Positions 42,459 through 52,149 of a DNA stretch of 64,000 nt are shown here, piece by piece (the first letter of the stretch is position 1; the number at the start of each line of letters is the position of its first letter). The stretch is from contig NZ_JACHBX010000004.1 of the NCBI RefSeq assembly GCF_014200505.1, forward strand, positions 310,001-374,000. The letters are read 5' to 3'. This stretch comes from Massilia aurea (GTDB lineage Bacteria > Pseudomonadota > Gammaproteobacteria > Burkholderiales > Burkholderiaceae_D). Both the position numbers and the translations under genes were made by a program. The notes under the pieces were generated by a model, which was not told where the DNA came from, did not search any database, and was given only the letters and a program-made list of their open reading frames with translations.

Positions 42459-43985
42459 ATGCAGTCACTGCCACCGCATTCGACGATTGCCGTCATCGGC
42501 AGCGGCGCGATGGGCGCCGGCATCGCCCAGGTCGCGGCCACGGCCGGCCATCAGGTCCTGCTGTTCGATACCCGCACCGGCGCCGCCGACAAGGCCATCG
42601 CACAGATCGGCGCCACCTATGCGCGCCTGGTTGCCAAGGGCCGCATGGGCGCCGTCGAATCCGATCTCGCGCGCGAGCGCCTGCGCCGCATCGATGCCTT
42701 GCACGAAGCGTCCAATGCGGTGCTCGTCATCGAGGCCATCGTCGAAGACCTGCAGGTCAAGCGCGCGCTGTTTGCCGCACTCGAAGACGTCGTTGCCAGC
42801 GACTGCATCCTGGCGACCAACACGTCATCGATCTCGGTCACGGCCATCGGCGCGCAGCTGGCGCATCCCGAACGCCTGGTCGGCATGCACTTCTTCAATC
42901 CGGCGCCGCTGATGGCGCTGGTGGAAGTGGTCAGCGGCCTGGCGACGGGGCGCGAGGTCGCGCAGGTCGTCTATGCGACCGCCGAAAAATGGGGGAAAAG
43001 CCCCGTACACGCCAAGTCGACGCCCGGCTTCATCGTCAACCGCGTGGCGCGCCCGTTTTATGGCGAAGCCCTGCGCCTGCTGCTCGAACAGGCGGGCGAC
43101 GTTGCCACGCTCGACGCCGTCATGCGCGAGTGCGGCGGTTTTCGCATGGGCCCCTTCGAGCTGATGGACCTGATTGGTCACGACGTCAATTTCTCGGTCA
43201 CGCAGTCGGTGTTCGCGGCGTACTTCGGCGACCCGCGTTTCACACCATCGGTGCTGCAGCAGGAGCTGGTCAACGCGGGTTATCTGGGCCGCAAGACGGG
43301 GCGCGGGTTCTATCGCTATGGCGACGGGGCGGAAACGCCGGTTGTTCAGTCCGAAGCTCCCAGCGATCGGCCGGCGGCGATCAAGTACGCGGGCGCGCCT
43401 GGTGGCGTCGATGCGCTCGTCGCGCGGTTGAAGGCTTCCGGCATCGAGCTGACCGAGATCGAAGCGGCGCCGGGCCTGTACTGCGGCGGCGCGGCGATCC
43501 ATCTCACTGACGGGCGCAGTGCCACCGAGCGCGCGCAGGCGGATAACGGGCGTGACACGATCGTGTTCGACCTGCTGTTCGACGCTGCCAAGGCGCCGCG
43601 CATCGCGCTTGCGCGCGCCGACGGTTGCAGCGATGACGCATGGCGCGCGGCAGTCGGCCTGTTCCAGGCTGCCGGCTTCGTCGTCACGCGCCTGGACGAC
43701 ATCCCGGGCCTGGCCGTGATGCGCACGGTGGCGATGCTGGCCAACGAAGCGGCCGATGCCGTCCACCAGGGCGTGTGCAGCGCGCGCGCCGTGGACATCG
43801 CGATGCAGAAGGGCGTGAATTATCCGCGCGGACCGTTGGCCTGGCTGGATGCGATCGGCATGGGGCAGGTCGTGAGCGTTCTGTCGAATCTGGCCGCGAC
43901 GTATGGCGAAGACCGCTACCGCGTCTCGCCGCTACTGCGCCGCAAGCTGGCTGCCGATCCGCAGGGAGCGCGCTTTCATGCATGA
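42459..43985 (+). CDS. paaH: 3-hydroxyadipyl-CoA dehydrogenase PaaH
   Basis: 508 residues. The N-terminal NAD-binding motif is GSGAMGAGIAQVAATAGH; the catalytic His-Glu region is MHFFNPAPLMALVEVVSG, followed by TPGFIVNRVARPFYGEAL and GGFRMGPFELMDLIG. The length reflects a duplicated C-terminal 3HCDH domain (second copy GLAVMRTVAMLANEAADAV ... NYPRGPLAWLDAIG). It oxidises the 3-hydroxyacyl-CoA formed after ring cleavage. It overlaps paaI by eight bases. Confidence 0.95.
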   Translation: MQSLPPHSTIAVIGSGAMGAGIAQVAATAGHQVLLFDTRTGAADKAIAQIGATYARLVAKGRMGAVESDLARERLRRIDALHEASNAVLVIEAIVEDLQVKRALFAALEDVVASDCILATNTSSISVTAIGAQLAHPERLVGMHFFNPAPLMALVEVVSGLATGREVAQVVYATAEKWGKSPVHAKSTPGFIVNRVARPFYGEALRLLLEQAGDVATLDAVMRECGGFRMGPFELMDLIGHDVNFSVTQSVFAAYFGDPRFTPSVLQQELVNAGYLGRKTGRGFYRYGDGAETPVVQSEAPSDRPAAIKYAGAPGGVDALVARLKASGIELTEIEAAPGLYCGGAAIHLTDGRSATERAQADNGRDTIVFDLLFDAAKAPRIALARADGCSDDAWRAAVGLFQAAGFVVTRLDDIPGLAVMRTVAMLANEAADAVHQGVCSARAVDIAMQKGVNYPRGPLAWLDAIGMGQVVSVLSNLAATYGEDRYRVSPLLRRKLAADPQGARFHA

Positions 43986-44427
43986 TGGTCAGGATCAGAA
44001 CGCACAGGCGCTGGCCGAGCTGGCCGGGCGCACGATGTTTGAACGCGACCCGGCCAGCCAGGCGCTGCGCATGGTGCTGGATGACATCCGGCCCGGCTAT
44101 GCGCGCATGACGATGACCGTGCGCGCCGATATGCTCAACGGGCACGCGACCTGCCATGGCGGCTACATCTTCATGCTGGCCGACAGCGCCTTTGCCTTCG
44201 CCTGCAACTCGCACAACCTCAGCACCGTGGGCGCCGGCTGCACGATCGATTATCTCGCCCCTGGCCGCGCGGGCGACGTGCTGGTGGCCGAAGCCACCGA
44301 GCAGGCGCTGCAGGGCAAAACCGGCGTCTACGACGTCACGGTGAAGGCCGCGGACGGGCGCACCATCGCGCTGTTTCGTGGCAAATCGCATCGCATCGGC
44401 GGCACCGTGGCGCCCGTGGACGCCTGA
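43978..44427 (+). CDS. paaI: Hydroxyphenylacetyl-CoA thioesterase PaaI
   Basis: 149 residues from ATG 43978, inside the 3' end of paaH. Hot-dog fold: NGHATCHGGYIFMLADSAFAFACNS with the catalytic Asp, then GAGCTIDYLAPGRAGDVLVAEA. It removes CoA from stalled hydroxylated intermediates, freeing trapped CoA. The frame is open back to 43903, but the upstream part duplicates paaH coding sequence. Confidence 0.95.
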   Translation: MHDGQDQNAQALAELAGRTMFERDPASQALRMVLDDIRPGYARMTMTVRADMLNGHATCHGGYIFMLADSAFAFACNSHNLSTVGAGCTIDYLAPGRAGDVLVAEATEQALQGKTGVYDVTVKAADGRTIALFRGKSHRIGGTVAPVDA

Positions 44428-44445
44428 ACCACAAGGAGTCGACAG

Positions 44446-45759
44446 ATGGTCCAACACCTTCCCGCACCGGGCGACCTGGAACCGATCGAGCGCGCCAGCC
44501 GCGACGAACTGCAGGCGCTGCAACTGCAACGGCTGCAATGGACGCTGCAGCACGCATATGACAACGTGCCGCACTACCGCGCCGCGTTCGACGCCGCAGG
44601 CGTGCATCCGGCCGATCTCAAGACGCTGGCCGACCTGGCGAAATTTCCGTTCACCGAAAAGAAAGCCCTGCGCGACAACTACCCGTTCGGCATGTTCGCC
44701 GTGCCGCGCGAGCAGGTGGTGCGCGTGCATGCCTCGTCCGGCACCACCGGCAAGCCCACCGTGGTCGGCTACACGCAGAACGATATCGACACCTGGGCGA
44801 ACATCGTCGCGCGCTCAATCCGCGCTGCCGGTGGTCGCAAGGGCGACCTGGTACACATCGCCTACGGCTACGGCCTGTTCACCGGCGGCCTGGGCGCGCA
44901 CTACGGCGCCGAGCGTCTCGGTTGCACGGTCGTGCCAATGTCGGGCGGGCAGACCGAAAAACAGGTGCAGCTGATCTGCGACTTCAAGCCGTCGATCATC
45001 ATGGTCACGCCGTCGTACATGCTCAACATCGTCGAGGAATTCGCGCGCCAGGGGCTGGACCCGGCAGCATCGTCGCTACAGGTCGGCATTTTCGGCGCCG
45101 AGCCGTGGACCGACGCGATGCGGCGCGAGATCGAGACGCGCGCTGGCATCGATGCGGTCGATATCTACGGCCTGTCCGAAGTGATGGGCCCGGGCGTGGC
45201 CAGCGAATGCATCGAGAGCAAGGATGGCCCCGTGATCTGGGAAGACCATTTCTACCCCGAGATCATCGACCCCGACACGGGCGAGGTGCTGCCCGATGGC
45301 GAGGAGGGCGAGCTGGTATTCACGTCGCTGACCAAGGAAGCGCTGCCGATCATCCGCTACCGCACACGCGACCTGACACGCCTGCTGCCGCCGACCTCGC
45401 GCGCGATGCGCCGCATGGGCCGCATCACGGGGCGCTCGGACGACATGCTGATCATCCGTGGCGTGAACGTGTTCCCCAGCCAGATCGAGGAGCTGGTGCT
45501 GCGCATGCCCGCACTGGCGCCGCACTACCAGCTGGTCGTGGCGCGCGACGGCCACCTCGACACGCTCGAGGTGCTGTGCGAGCTGCGCGATACGCTGCTC
45601 CCGCCTGACGCCATCGAGGTGCAGGCGCGCGAACTGCAGCACTGCATCAAGACCTATGTCGGCGTGACCACGCGCGTGCGCCTGTTGCCGCCGCAAGGCA
45701 TCGAGCGCACGCTGACCGGCAAGGCCCGGCGCGTGGTCGACGGCCGTCCCAAACAATGA
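44446..45759 (+). CDS. paaK: Phenylacetate-CoA ligase PaaK
   Basis: 437 residues, standard length. RLQWTLQHAYDNVPHYRAAFD and FPFTEKKALRDNYPFG open the protein. The AMP/ATP loop is VHASSGTTGKPTVVGYT; later YGLSEVMGPGVASEC and GRITGRSDDMLIIRGVNVFPSQIE complete the ANL adenylate-forming signature. It activates phenylacetate to phenylacetyl-CoA, the inducer of PaaX derepression. Its stop overlaps the alternative paaJ ATG at 45756. Confidence 0.96.
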   Translation: MVQHLPAPGDLEPIERASRDELQALQLQRLQWTLQHAYDNVPHYRAAFDAAGVHPADLKTLADLAKFPFTEKKALRDNYPFGMFAVPREQVVRVHASSGTTGKPTVVGYTQNDIDTWANIVARSIRAAGGRKGDLVHIAYGYGLFTGGLGAHYGAERLGCTVVPMSGGQTEKQVQLICDFKPSIIMVTPSYMLNIVEEFARQGLDPAASSLQVGIFGAEPWTDAMRREIETRAGIDAVDIYGLSEVMGPGVASECIESKDGPVIWEDHFYPEIIDPDTGEVLPDGEEGELVFTSLTKEALPIIRYRTRDLTRLLPPTSRAMRRMGRITGRSDDMLIIRGVNVFPSQIEELVLRMPALAPHYQLVVARDGHLDTLEVLCELRDTLLPPDAIEVQARELQHCIKTYVGVTTRVRLLPPQGIERTLTGKARRVVDGRPKQ

Positions 45760-45773
45760 ACAAGGAAACCAGC

Positions 45774-46976
45774 ATGCTTGACGCTTTCATCTGCGACGCC
45801 ATCCGCACACCCTTCGGCCGCTACGGCGGGCTGCTCTCGACTGTGCGCGCCGACGATCTGGCCGCGCTGCCCATCGCCGCGCTGATGGCCCGCAACCCCA
45901 GCGTGGACTGGACCCAGGTCGACGACCTGTTCTACGGCTGCGCCAACCAGGCGGGCGAAGACAACCGCAACGTCGGCCGCATGGCCGCACTGCTGGCCGG
46001 GCTGCCGCAGGACGTGCCGGCCAACACGATCAACCGCCTGTGCGGCTCGGGTATGGACGCCATCGGCACCGCCGCGCGCGCGATCAAGGCCGGCGAAGCA
46101 CACCTGGTGATCGCGGGTGGTGTCGAAAGCATGACACGCGCGCCGTTCGTCATGGGCAAGGCCGACAGCGCGTTTTCTCGCGCCGCAAAAATCGAGGACA
46201 CGACGCTCGGCTGGCGCTTCGTCAATCCGCGCATGAAGGCGCAGTACGGCATCGACTCGATGCCCGAAACGGCCGAAAACGTGGCGCGCGAATTCAATGT
46301 CAGCCGCGCTGACCAGGACGCGTTCGCGCTGCGCAGCCAGCAGCGCTGGGCGCAGGCGCATGCCGCTGGCGTCTTCAAGGACGAGATCGTGCCGGTCACG
46401 CTCCAGGGCAAGAAGGAAACGCGCATCGTCGACACCGACGAACAGCCGCGCGCCGATTCCAGTATCGAGGCGCTGTCGAAGTTGAAGGGCGTGGTGAGCC
46501 CGGACGGCTCGGTCACCGCCGGCAATGCATCGAGCCTGAACGACGGCGCCTGCGCGCTGCTGCTGGCCTCTGGCGAGGCTGCGGCGCGCCACGGCTTGAC
46601 GCCGCGCGCCCGCGTGATCGGCATGGCGACAAGCGGCCTGGCGCCGCGCATCATGGGCTTCGGCCCGGCGCCCGCCGTCAGGAAGCTGCTGGCGCAAACG
46701 GGCTTGAGGCTGGACCAGATGGACGTGATCGAATTGAACGAGGCCTTTGCCGCGCAGGGCCTGGCCGTGCTGCGCGACCTGGGCGTGCCGGACGACGCGA
46801 CTCACGTGAACCCGAACGGCGGCGCGATCGCGCTGGGGCACCCGCTGGGCGCGTCCGGTGCGCGCCTCGTCATGACCGCCGTGAACCAGCTGCACCGCAC
46901 CGGCGGGCGCTACGCGCTGTGCACGATGTGCATCGGTGTTGGCCAGGGCATCGCCCTGATCGTCGAGCGGGTCTAG
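45774..46976 (+). CDS. paaJ: 3-oxoadipyl-CoA/3-oxo-5,6-dehydrosuberyl-CoA thiolase PaaJ
   Basis: 400 residues from ATG 45774, preceded by AAGGA; the in-frame ATG at 45756 overlaps the paaK stop and would add six residues. Thiolase motifs: NRLCGSGMDAIGTAARAI with the nucleophilic Cys, VIAGGVESMTRAPFV, ELNEAFAAQGLAVLRDLG, NPNGGAIALGHPLGASGARLV and the final CIGVGQG Cys. It carries out both thiolytic steps of the pathway, yielding acetyl-CoA and succinyl-CoA. The same family includes PcaF of the beta-ketoadipate route. Confidence 0.94.
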   Translation: MLDAFICDAIRTPFGRYGGLLSTVRADDLAALPIAALMARNPSVDWTQVDDLFYGCANQAGEDNRNVGRMAALLAGLPQDVPANTINRLCGSGMDAIGTAARAIKAGEAHLVIAGGVESMTRAPFVMGKADSAFSRAAKIEDTTLGWRFVNPRMKAQYGIDSMPETAENVAREFNVSRADQDAFALRSQQRWAQAHAAGVFKDEIVPVTLQGKKETRIVDTDEQPRADSSIEALSKLKGVVSPDGSVTAGNASSLNDGACALLLASGEAAARHGLTPRARVIGMATSGLAPRIMGFGPAPAVRKLLAQTGLRLDQMDVIELNEAFAAQGLAVLRDLGVPDDATHVNPNGGAIALGHPLGASGARLVMTAVNQLHRTGGRYALCTMCIGVGQGIALIVERV

Positions 46977-46980
46977 CCGA

Positions 46981-47580
46981 ATGGTCAAAGTCTATGAAAT
47001 CGATGGTGTGCGGCCTGTTGTGCATCCGAGCGCCTACGTGCATCCTTCCGCCGTGCTGATCGGCGACGTGATCGTCGGCCCGCGCTGCTATATCGGCCCG
47101 TGCGCAAGCCTGCGCGGCGACTTCGGGCGCCTGATCCTCGAAGAAGGGGCCAACCTGCAGGATTCGTGCGTGATGCACGGCTTTCCGCTGGAAGACACCG
47201 TCGTCGAAGTCGATGGCCACATCGGCCACGGCGCCGTGCTGCATGGCTGCCGCGTGGGACGCAATGCGATGGTTGGCATGAACGCGGTGGTGATGGACAA
47301 GGCGGTCGTCGGCGCGGAATCGATCGTCGCCGCGATGAGCTTTGTGAAAGCGGGGATGGTGATCCCGCCGCGCTCGATGGTCATGGGCACGCCGGCCAAG
47401 GTGGTGCGCGCCTTGAGCGACGACGACGTCGCGTGGAAGAGTTTCGGCACGCGCCAGTACCACGAGCTGGCCGTGCGCTCGCTGCAGACGATGCGCGAAG
47501 TCGATGCCGACACCGCCGTGGCGCCGGACCGTGGCCGCATTGCATTCGACACGAGCGCGCTGCACACGCCGAAGTCCTGA
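46981..47580 (+). CDS. paaY: Hexapeptide-repeat protein PaaY
   Basis: 199 residues, left-handed beta-helix with gamma-carbonic-anhydrase-like layout: VHPSAYVHPSAVLIGDVIVGPRCYIGPCASLRGDFG, then HIGHGAVLHGCRVGRNAMVGMNAVVMD with metal-binding histidines. PaaY is reported to act as a thioesterase that recycles dead-end CoA esters of this pathway. It begins four bases after paaJ, and paaZ follows after 16 bases. Confidence 0.94.
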   Translation: MVKVYEIDGVRPVVHPSAYVHPSAVLIGDVIVGPRCYIGPCASLRGDFGRLILEEGANLQDSCVMHGFPLEDTVVEVDGHIGHGAVLHGCRVGRNAMVGMNAVVMDKAVVGAESIVAAMSFVKAGMVIPPRSMVMGTPAKVVRALSDDDVAWKSFGTRQYHELAVRSLQTMREVDADTAVAPDRGRIAFDTSALHTPKS

Positions 47581-47596
47581 ACCTACTGGAGATTAC

Positions 47597-49657
47597 ATGG
47601 GCCACATCCCGACACTGCAAAGCCTGATCGCCGGCCGCTGGCACGGCGCCGCCTCGCACACGCCGCTGCACAGCGCGCTCGACAGCACCCTGATCTATCA
47701 CACGCACGCCGAGAAGATCGACTTTGACGAAGCGCTCACCTTTGCGCGCAAGACGGGTGTCAAGACGCTGATGCGCCAGACGTTCCAGGAACGCGCGGCG
47801 GCGCTGAAGGCGCTCGCGCTGTACCTGATAGAGCGCAAGGAAGAACTGTATGCGATCTCGCACCTGACCGGCGCGACGCGCCAGGACAGCTGGGTCGATG
47901 TCGAAGGCGGCATCGGCACGCTGTTCGCCTACGCCAGCATGGGCTCGCGCGAGCTGCCGTCGTCGAATGTGCTGCACGAAGGTCCGGCCATCGCGCTGGG
48001 CAAGCGGGGCGGCTTTGCCGGCACCCACATCCTGGTGCCGCGCGGCGGCGTGGCGGTGCACATCAACGCCTTCAACTTTCCGATCTGGGGCTTGCTCGAA
48101 AAATTTGCGCCGAGTTTCCTGGCCGCGATGCCGTGCATCGCCAAGCCGGCCACCGCCACCAGCTACCTGACCCACGCAGTGGTCAAGATGATGGTGGACT
48201 CGAACCTGCTGCCCGATGGCGCGCTGCAGCTCGTGATCGGCAGCACGGGCGACCTGCTCGATCGCCTCGGCGGCTTTGACGCCGTCACGTTCACCGGGTC
48301 GGCCGACACGGCCGCGATGCTGCGCGCGAACGGGAACCTGATCCGCGCCTCGGTGCCGTTCACCGCCGAAGCCGACTCGCTCAATTGCGCGGTGCTGGCG
48401 CCCGACGTGCTGCCTTCCGATCCCGAGTTCGACCTGTTCATCAAGGAAGTCGCGCGCGAGATGACCGGCAAGGCGGGCCAGAAGTGCACGGCGATCCGGC
48501 GCGTGATCGTGCCGGAAGCGCTGGTAGACGCGGTCGGCGAGCGGCTGCGCGAGCGGCTGGCGAAGATCACGGTGGGCGACCCGAACGTGGAGGGCGTACG
48601 CATGGGCGCACTGGCGTCGATGGACCAGCACCGCGACGTGAGCGCGCGGGTCGAGCTGCTCGCGCGCGGCAACGAGGTGCTGTTCGGTGCACGCGACGGG
48701 TTCAAGCCGGTGGGCGAAAACGTCGCCAGCGGCGCCTTCTTCTCGCCGACGCTGCTGTTATGCCGTAATGCGATGGTCAACGATGCCGTGCACGACGTGG
48801 AAGCGTTCGGCCCGGTCAGCACCCTGATGACCTACAACGACATTGACGAAGCCCTCGAATTGGCGGCACGCGGCAAGGGCAGCCTGGTCACCACGTTCGC
48901 GACCAAGGACCCGGCGCTGGCCGCGTACGCGGTGCCGATCGTGGCGGCGTCGCATGGCCGCGTGCTGATCCTTGATCGCGAGGCGGCCGTGGACAGCACC
49001 GGCCATGGCTCGCCGCTGCCACAACTGAAACACGGCGGGCCGGGGCGCGCCGGTGGTGGCGAAGAACTGGGCGGCATCCGCGCGGTGAAGCACTTCCTGC
49101 AGCGCGCGGCGGTGCAGGGCTCGCCCACGATGCTCGGCGCCGTCACGGGCGAATACGTGCGCGGCGGCGCGGTCAAGGAAAGCGACCTGCATCCGTTCCG
49201 CCGGCATTTCGAGGACCTGGAAGTCGGGCACTCGCTGCTGACGCACCGGCGCACGGTGAGCGAAGCGGACATCGTCAACTTCGGCGGCGTTTCGGGCGAC
49301 TACTTCTACATGCACTTCGACGCCATCGCGGCCAAGGACACGCAGTTCGGGCAGCGCATCGCGCACGGTTACTTCGTGCTGTCGGCGGCGGCCGGCCTGT
49401 TTGTCTCGCCCGCACCGGGGCCGGTGCTGGCCAACTATGGCCTGGACAACCTGCGCTTCGTGGCGCCGGTGGCAATCGGCGACACGATCCGCGCGCGCCT
49501 GACCTGCAAGCGCAAGGTCGATCGCAACCGGACGGACGAGCAGGGTAGAGGGCAGGGCGTGGTGGCGTGGGATGTGCAGGTGACCAACCAGCGCGATGAG
49601 CTGGTGGCCAGTTATGACATTTTGACGCTGGTGCAGAAGCGCGCAGTGGACGAATAA
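47597..49657 (+). CDS. paaZ: Bifunctional oxepin-CoA hydrolase/semialdehyde dehydrogenase PaaZ
   Basis: 686 residues from ATG 47597 (TGGAG upstream). The N-terminal ~525 residues are an aldehyde dehydrogenase: INAFNFPIWGLLEKFAPSFLAAMPC, VTFTGSADTAAML, FTAEADSLN with the Glu, and AGQKCTAIRR with the catalytic Cys. The C-terminal ~150 residues are a MaoC-like hydratase with HRRTVSEADIVNFGGVSGDYFYMHFD. It opens the oxepin-CoA ring and oxidises the aldehyde. It is the last gene of the paa cluster and is followed by a family A repeat pair. Confidence 0.96.
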   Translation: MGHIPTLQSLIAGRWHGAASHTPLHSALDSTLIYHTHAEKIDFDEALTFARKTGVKTLMRQTFQERAAALKALALYLIERKEELYAISHLTGATRQDSWVDVEGGIGTLFAYASMGSRELPSSNVLHEGPAIALGKRGGFAGTHILVPRGGVAVHINAFNFPIWGLLEKFAPSFLAAMPCIAKPATATSYLTHAVVKMMVDSNLLPDGALQLVIGSTGDLLDRLGGFDAVTFTGSADTAAMLRANGNLIRASVPFTAEADSLNCAVLAPDVLPSDPEFDLFIKEVAREMTGKAGQKCTAIRRVIVPEALVDAVGERLRERLAKITVGDPNVEGVRMGALASMDQHRDVSARVELLARGNEVLFGARDGFKPVGENVASGAFFSPTLLLCRNAMVNDAVHDVEAFGPVSTLMTYNDIDEALELAARGKGSLVTTFATKDPALAAYAVPIVAASHGRVLILDREAAVDSTGHGSPLPQLKHGGPGRAGGGEELGGIRAVKHFLQRAAVQGSPTMLGAVTGEYVRGGAVKESDLHPFRRHFEDLEVGHSLLTHRRTVSEADIVNFGGVSGDYFYMHFDAIAAKDTQFGQRIAHGYFVLSAAAGLFVSPAPGPVLANYGLDNLRFVAPVAIGDTIRARLTCKRKVDRNRTDEQGRGQGVVAWDVQVTNQRDELVASYDILTLVQKRAVDE

Positions 49658-49700
49658 CCGCGGCATTGAGCGATCCGCGATCAGTGGCACGACGCCGTGC

Positions 49701-49785
49701 GTTGAACGCGTGGACGGGGAGCCCGTCCACCCTACGCAGTGCATCGGAACGTAGGGTGGACGGCTGTGCCGTCCACGCGTTCAAC
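49701..49785. repeat. Family A palindromic repeat, inverted pair after paaZ
   Basis: Units at 49701-49735 and 49751-49785 face each other in opposite orientation, each with a ~9-pair GC stem (GTGGACGGG/CCCGTCCAC and GTGGACGGC/GCCGTCCAC). They fill the gap between paaZ and the convergent HAD gene and could protect mRNA 3' ends or block read-through; there is no T-run. Confidence 0.85.
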
Positions 49786-49809
49786 AAACGTCGAACGGCT
49801 TGAACGAAA

Positions 49810-50475
49810 TTAAGAGCGCGTACGCTGTAGCTGCAGCAAACCTTCACCCGTACGAATCGCCCGCAAATCATCGTAATCCGGCACGCCCATCACGTCGGTC
49901 TCGACCGGATGCTTGTGCGTGGCGGTGACCATCACGCTGTCCATGCCCGCAGCAGCGGCCGACTGCAGGCCAGCCAGCGTGTCTTCGAACACGAGGCATT
50001 CTTCTGGGCGCATGCCCAGCTTTTCGGCGCCGAGAAGGAACGGGTCCGGCGCCGGCTTGCCGTGCTTGACGTCTTCGGCTGCGACCAGCACCGGCGGCAG
50101 CGGCAGGCCGGCTGCGGCGATGCGCGCCTGGGCCAGCGCGCGTGGCGCCGACGTCACGATCGCCCAGCGCTCCACTGGCAGTGTGGCCAGGAAGGCGGCC
50201 ACACCGGCAATCGCTTCGATGCCGTCGACGTCCTCGATCTCGGCAAGCGTGATGCGGTGCGCTTCTGCTTCCGCGTCGATGTCGGGCAGGCCGAGGCCGC
50301 GCACAGTGTCGACGCTGCGCTTGCCGTGGATCGTCGGCAGGAACACGTCCACGTCCAGTCCGTGGCTGCGGGCCCAGTCGGCCCAGACGCGCTCGGCGGC
50401 GATGATGGATGTCAGGATGGTGCCGTCCATGTCGAACAGGAAGGCGGCGTAGTCGCGTGCGGGCAATGCGGTCAT
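49810..50475 (-). CDS. HAD-superfamily phosphatase (subfamily IA)
   Basis: 221 residues. Motif I FLFDMDGTILTS (nucleophile Asp and acid/base Asp), motif II WAIVTSAPR, motif III lysine in VKHGKPAPDPFL and motif IV CLVFEDTLAGLQSA. The helical cap is between motifs I and II. Sequence features are like those of sugar-phosphate or glycerol-3-phosphate phosphatases (YfbT/GPP group). It is convergent with paaZ and downstream of argH, from which it is separated by a strong terminator. Confidence 0.9.
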   Translation of the reverse strand: MTALPARDYAAFLFDMDGTILTSIIAAERVWADWARSHGLDVDVFLPTIHGKRSVDTVRGLGLPDIDAEAEAHRITLAEIEDVDGIEAIAGVAAFLATLPVERWAIVTSAPRALAQARIAAAGLPLPPVLVAAEDVKHGKPAPDPFLLGAEKLGMRPEECLVFEDTLAGLQSAAAAGMDSVMVTATHKHPVETDVMGVPDYDDLRAIRTGEGLLQLQRTRS

Positions 50476-50499
50476 GGCGTCCTCAATCTAAAAAGGGCA

Positions 50500-50540
50500 T
50501 GGAAAAGCGGGCCGGCGCTGGATCAGCGCCGGCCCGCTCC
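50500..50540 (-). terminator. Rho-independent terminator after argH
   Basis: A perfect 14-base-pair stem (50507-50520 with 50524-50537, loop GAT) is followed on the minus strand by TTTT. It lies 12 bases beyond the argH stop and 25 bases before the HAD gene ATG, separating the two transcripts. Confidence 0.9.
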
Positions 50541-50552
50541 AGGGGTATGAAA

Positions 50553-51950
50553 TTACTCGGCCAGCTGCTTGCGCACGCGCTCGATGGCGATGCGCACCTG
50601 GTTCGGCGCGGTGCCGCCCACGTGGTCGCGCGCAGCCACCGAACCTTCGAGCGTGAGGACCGCGAACACGTCCTCTTCGATCAGCGGCGAGAACGTCTGC
50701 AGCGTCTCGAGCGACATCTCGGACAGGTCGCAACCGGCATCGTCGCAGGCGCGCACGGCATGCGCCACCGCTTCGTGGGCATCGCGGAACGGCAGGCCGC
50801 GCTTGACCAGATAGTCGGCCAGGTCGGTGGCTGTGGCATAGCCCTGCAGCGCTGCCGAGCGCATGTTTTCGGCCTTGACCGTGATGCCCGAGGCCATGTC
50901 GGTGAAGATGCGCAGCGTGTCCATCACGGTGTCGATCGTGTCGAACAGTGGCTCCTTGTCTTCCTGGTTGTCCTTGTTGTAGGCCAGCGGCTGGCCCTTC
51001 ATCAGGGTCAGGAGGCCAATCAGGTGGCCATACACGCGGCCGGTCTTGCCACGGGCGAGCTCCGGCACGTCCGGGTTCTTCTTTTGCGGCATGATCGACG
51101 AGCCGGTGCAGAAGCGGTCGGCGATGTCGATGAAGCCGATGCGCGGGCTGATCCACATGACCAGTTCTTCGGACATGCGCGAGATGTGCATCATCAGAAT
51201 CGATGCGGCGGCCGTGAACTCGATCGCGAAGTCGCGGTCTGACACTGCATCGAGGGAGTTGTGGCACACGTCGTCAAAGCCGAGCGTCTTGGCCACGCGC
51301 AGGCGGTCAATCGGGAAGGTGGTGCCGGCCAGTGCGGCGGCGCCCAGCGGCAGGCGGTTCACGCGGCGGCGCGCGTCGAGCATGCGCTCGGCGTCGCGGC
51401 CGAACATTTCGACGTAGGCCAGCATGTGGTGGCCAAAGGTGATCGGTTGGGCCACCTGCAGGTGCGTGAAGCCCGGCATGATCGTGTCGGCGTGGCGTTC
51501 GGCCAGGTCGGTCAGGGCGCCGCGCAGGCTGGCGAGCAGCGTGACGATATCGTCGATCGCGGCGCGCACGTACAGGCGAATATCAGTTGCGACCTGGTCG
51601 TTGCGCGAGCGGCCCGTGTGCAGGCGCTTGCCGGCGTCGCCCACCAGTTCGGTCAGGCGTTTTTCGATGTTCAGGTGCACGTCTTCGAGGTCGAGCAGCC
51701 ATTCGAAGCTGCCGGCGTCGATCTCGGCCCGGATCTGCGTCATGCCGCGTTCAATTTCAGCGCGGTCGTGTTCGCTGATGATGCCTTGTGCAGCCAGCAT
51801 CTCGGCGTGCGCGAGCGAGCCCTCGATGTCGTGCGGGGCCAGGCGTTTGTCGAAGAAGACCGATGCGGTGTAGCGCTTGACGAGATCCGATACGGGTTCA
51901 GAGAAGCGGGCAGACCAGGCTTCGGCTTTTTTGGAGAATTGTTCGGTCAT
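50553..51950 (-). CDS. argH: Argininosuccinate lyase
   Basis: 465 residues from ATG 51950; the open frame to 52088 is not conserved. Signatures: [82 protein letters not shown] and the fumarase/lyase motif [12 protein letters not shown]. It makes arginine and fumarate from argininosuccinate, the last step of arginine biosynthesis. It is divergent from the acetyltransferase gene. Confidence 0.97.
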   Translation of the reverse strand: MTEQFSKKAEAWSARFSEPVSDLVKRYTASVFFDKRLAPHDIEGSLAHAEMLAAQGIISEHDRAEIERGMTQIRAEIDAGSFEWLLDLEDVHLNIEKRLTELVGDAGKRLHTGRSRNDQVATDIRLYVRAAIDDIVTLLASLRGALTDLAERHADTIMPGFTHLQVAQPITFGHHMLAYVEMFGRDAERMLDARRRVNRLPLGAAALAGTTFPIDRLRVAKTLGFDDVCHNSLDAVSDRDFAIEFTAAASILMMHISRMSEELVMWISPRIGFIDIADRFCTGSSIMPQKKNPDVPELARGKTGRVYGHLIGLLTLMKGQPLAYNKDNQEDKEPLFDTIDTVMDTLRIFTDMASGITVKAENMRSAALQGYATATDLADYLVKRGLPFRDAHEAVAHAVRACDDAGCDLSEMSLETLQTFSPLIEEDVFAVLTLEGSVAARDHVGGTAPNQVRIAIERVRKQLAE

Positions 51951-52149
51951 GGTGGGATTCCGGTTGGGGATCCCTTGATTATAAACTGCGCTGCCTGTGT
52001 GCCATGCGGCATGGCTGGCCAGGCTCGCAGGCAGGCTTGCGGACAGGCTTCCATGCGGGGCCTGGCAAAATCCGGTGCGGCAGGCCACATCGCCGCTTGC
52101 GTTGGTACCAATCGGCGCTAGAATGACTTTTTGTCACCTTGTCCAGGCC

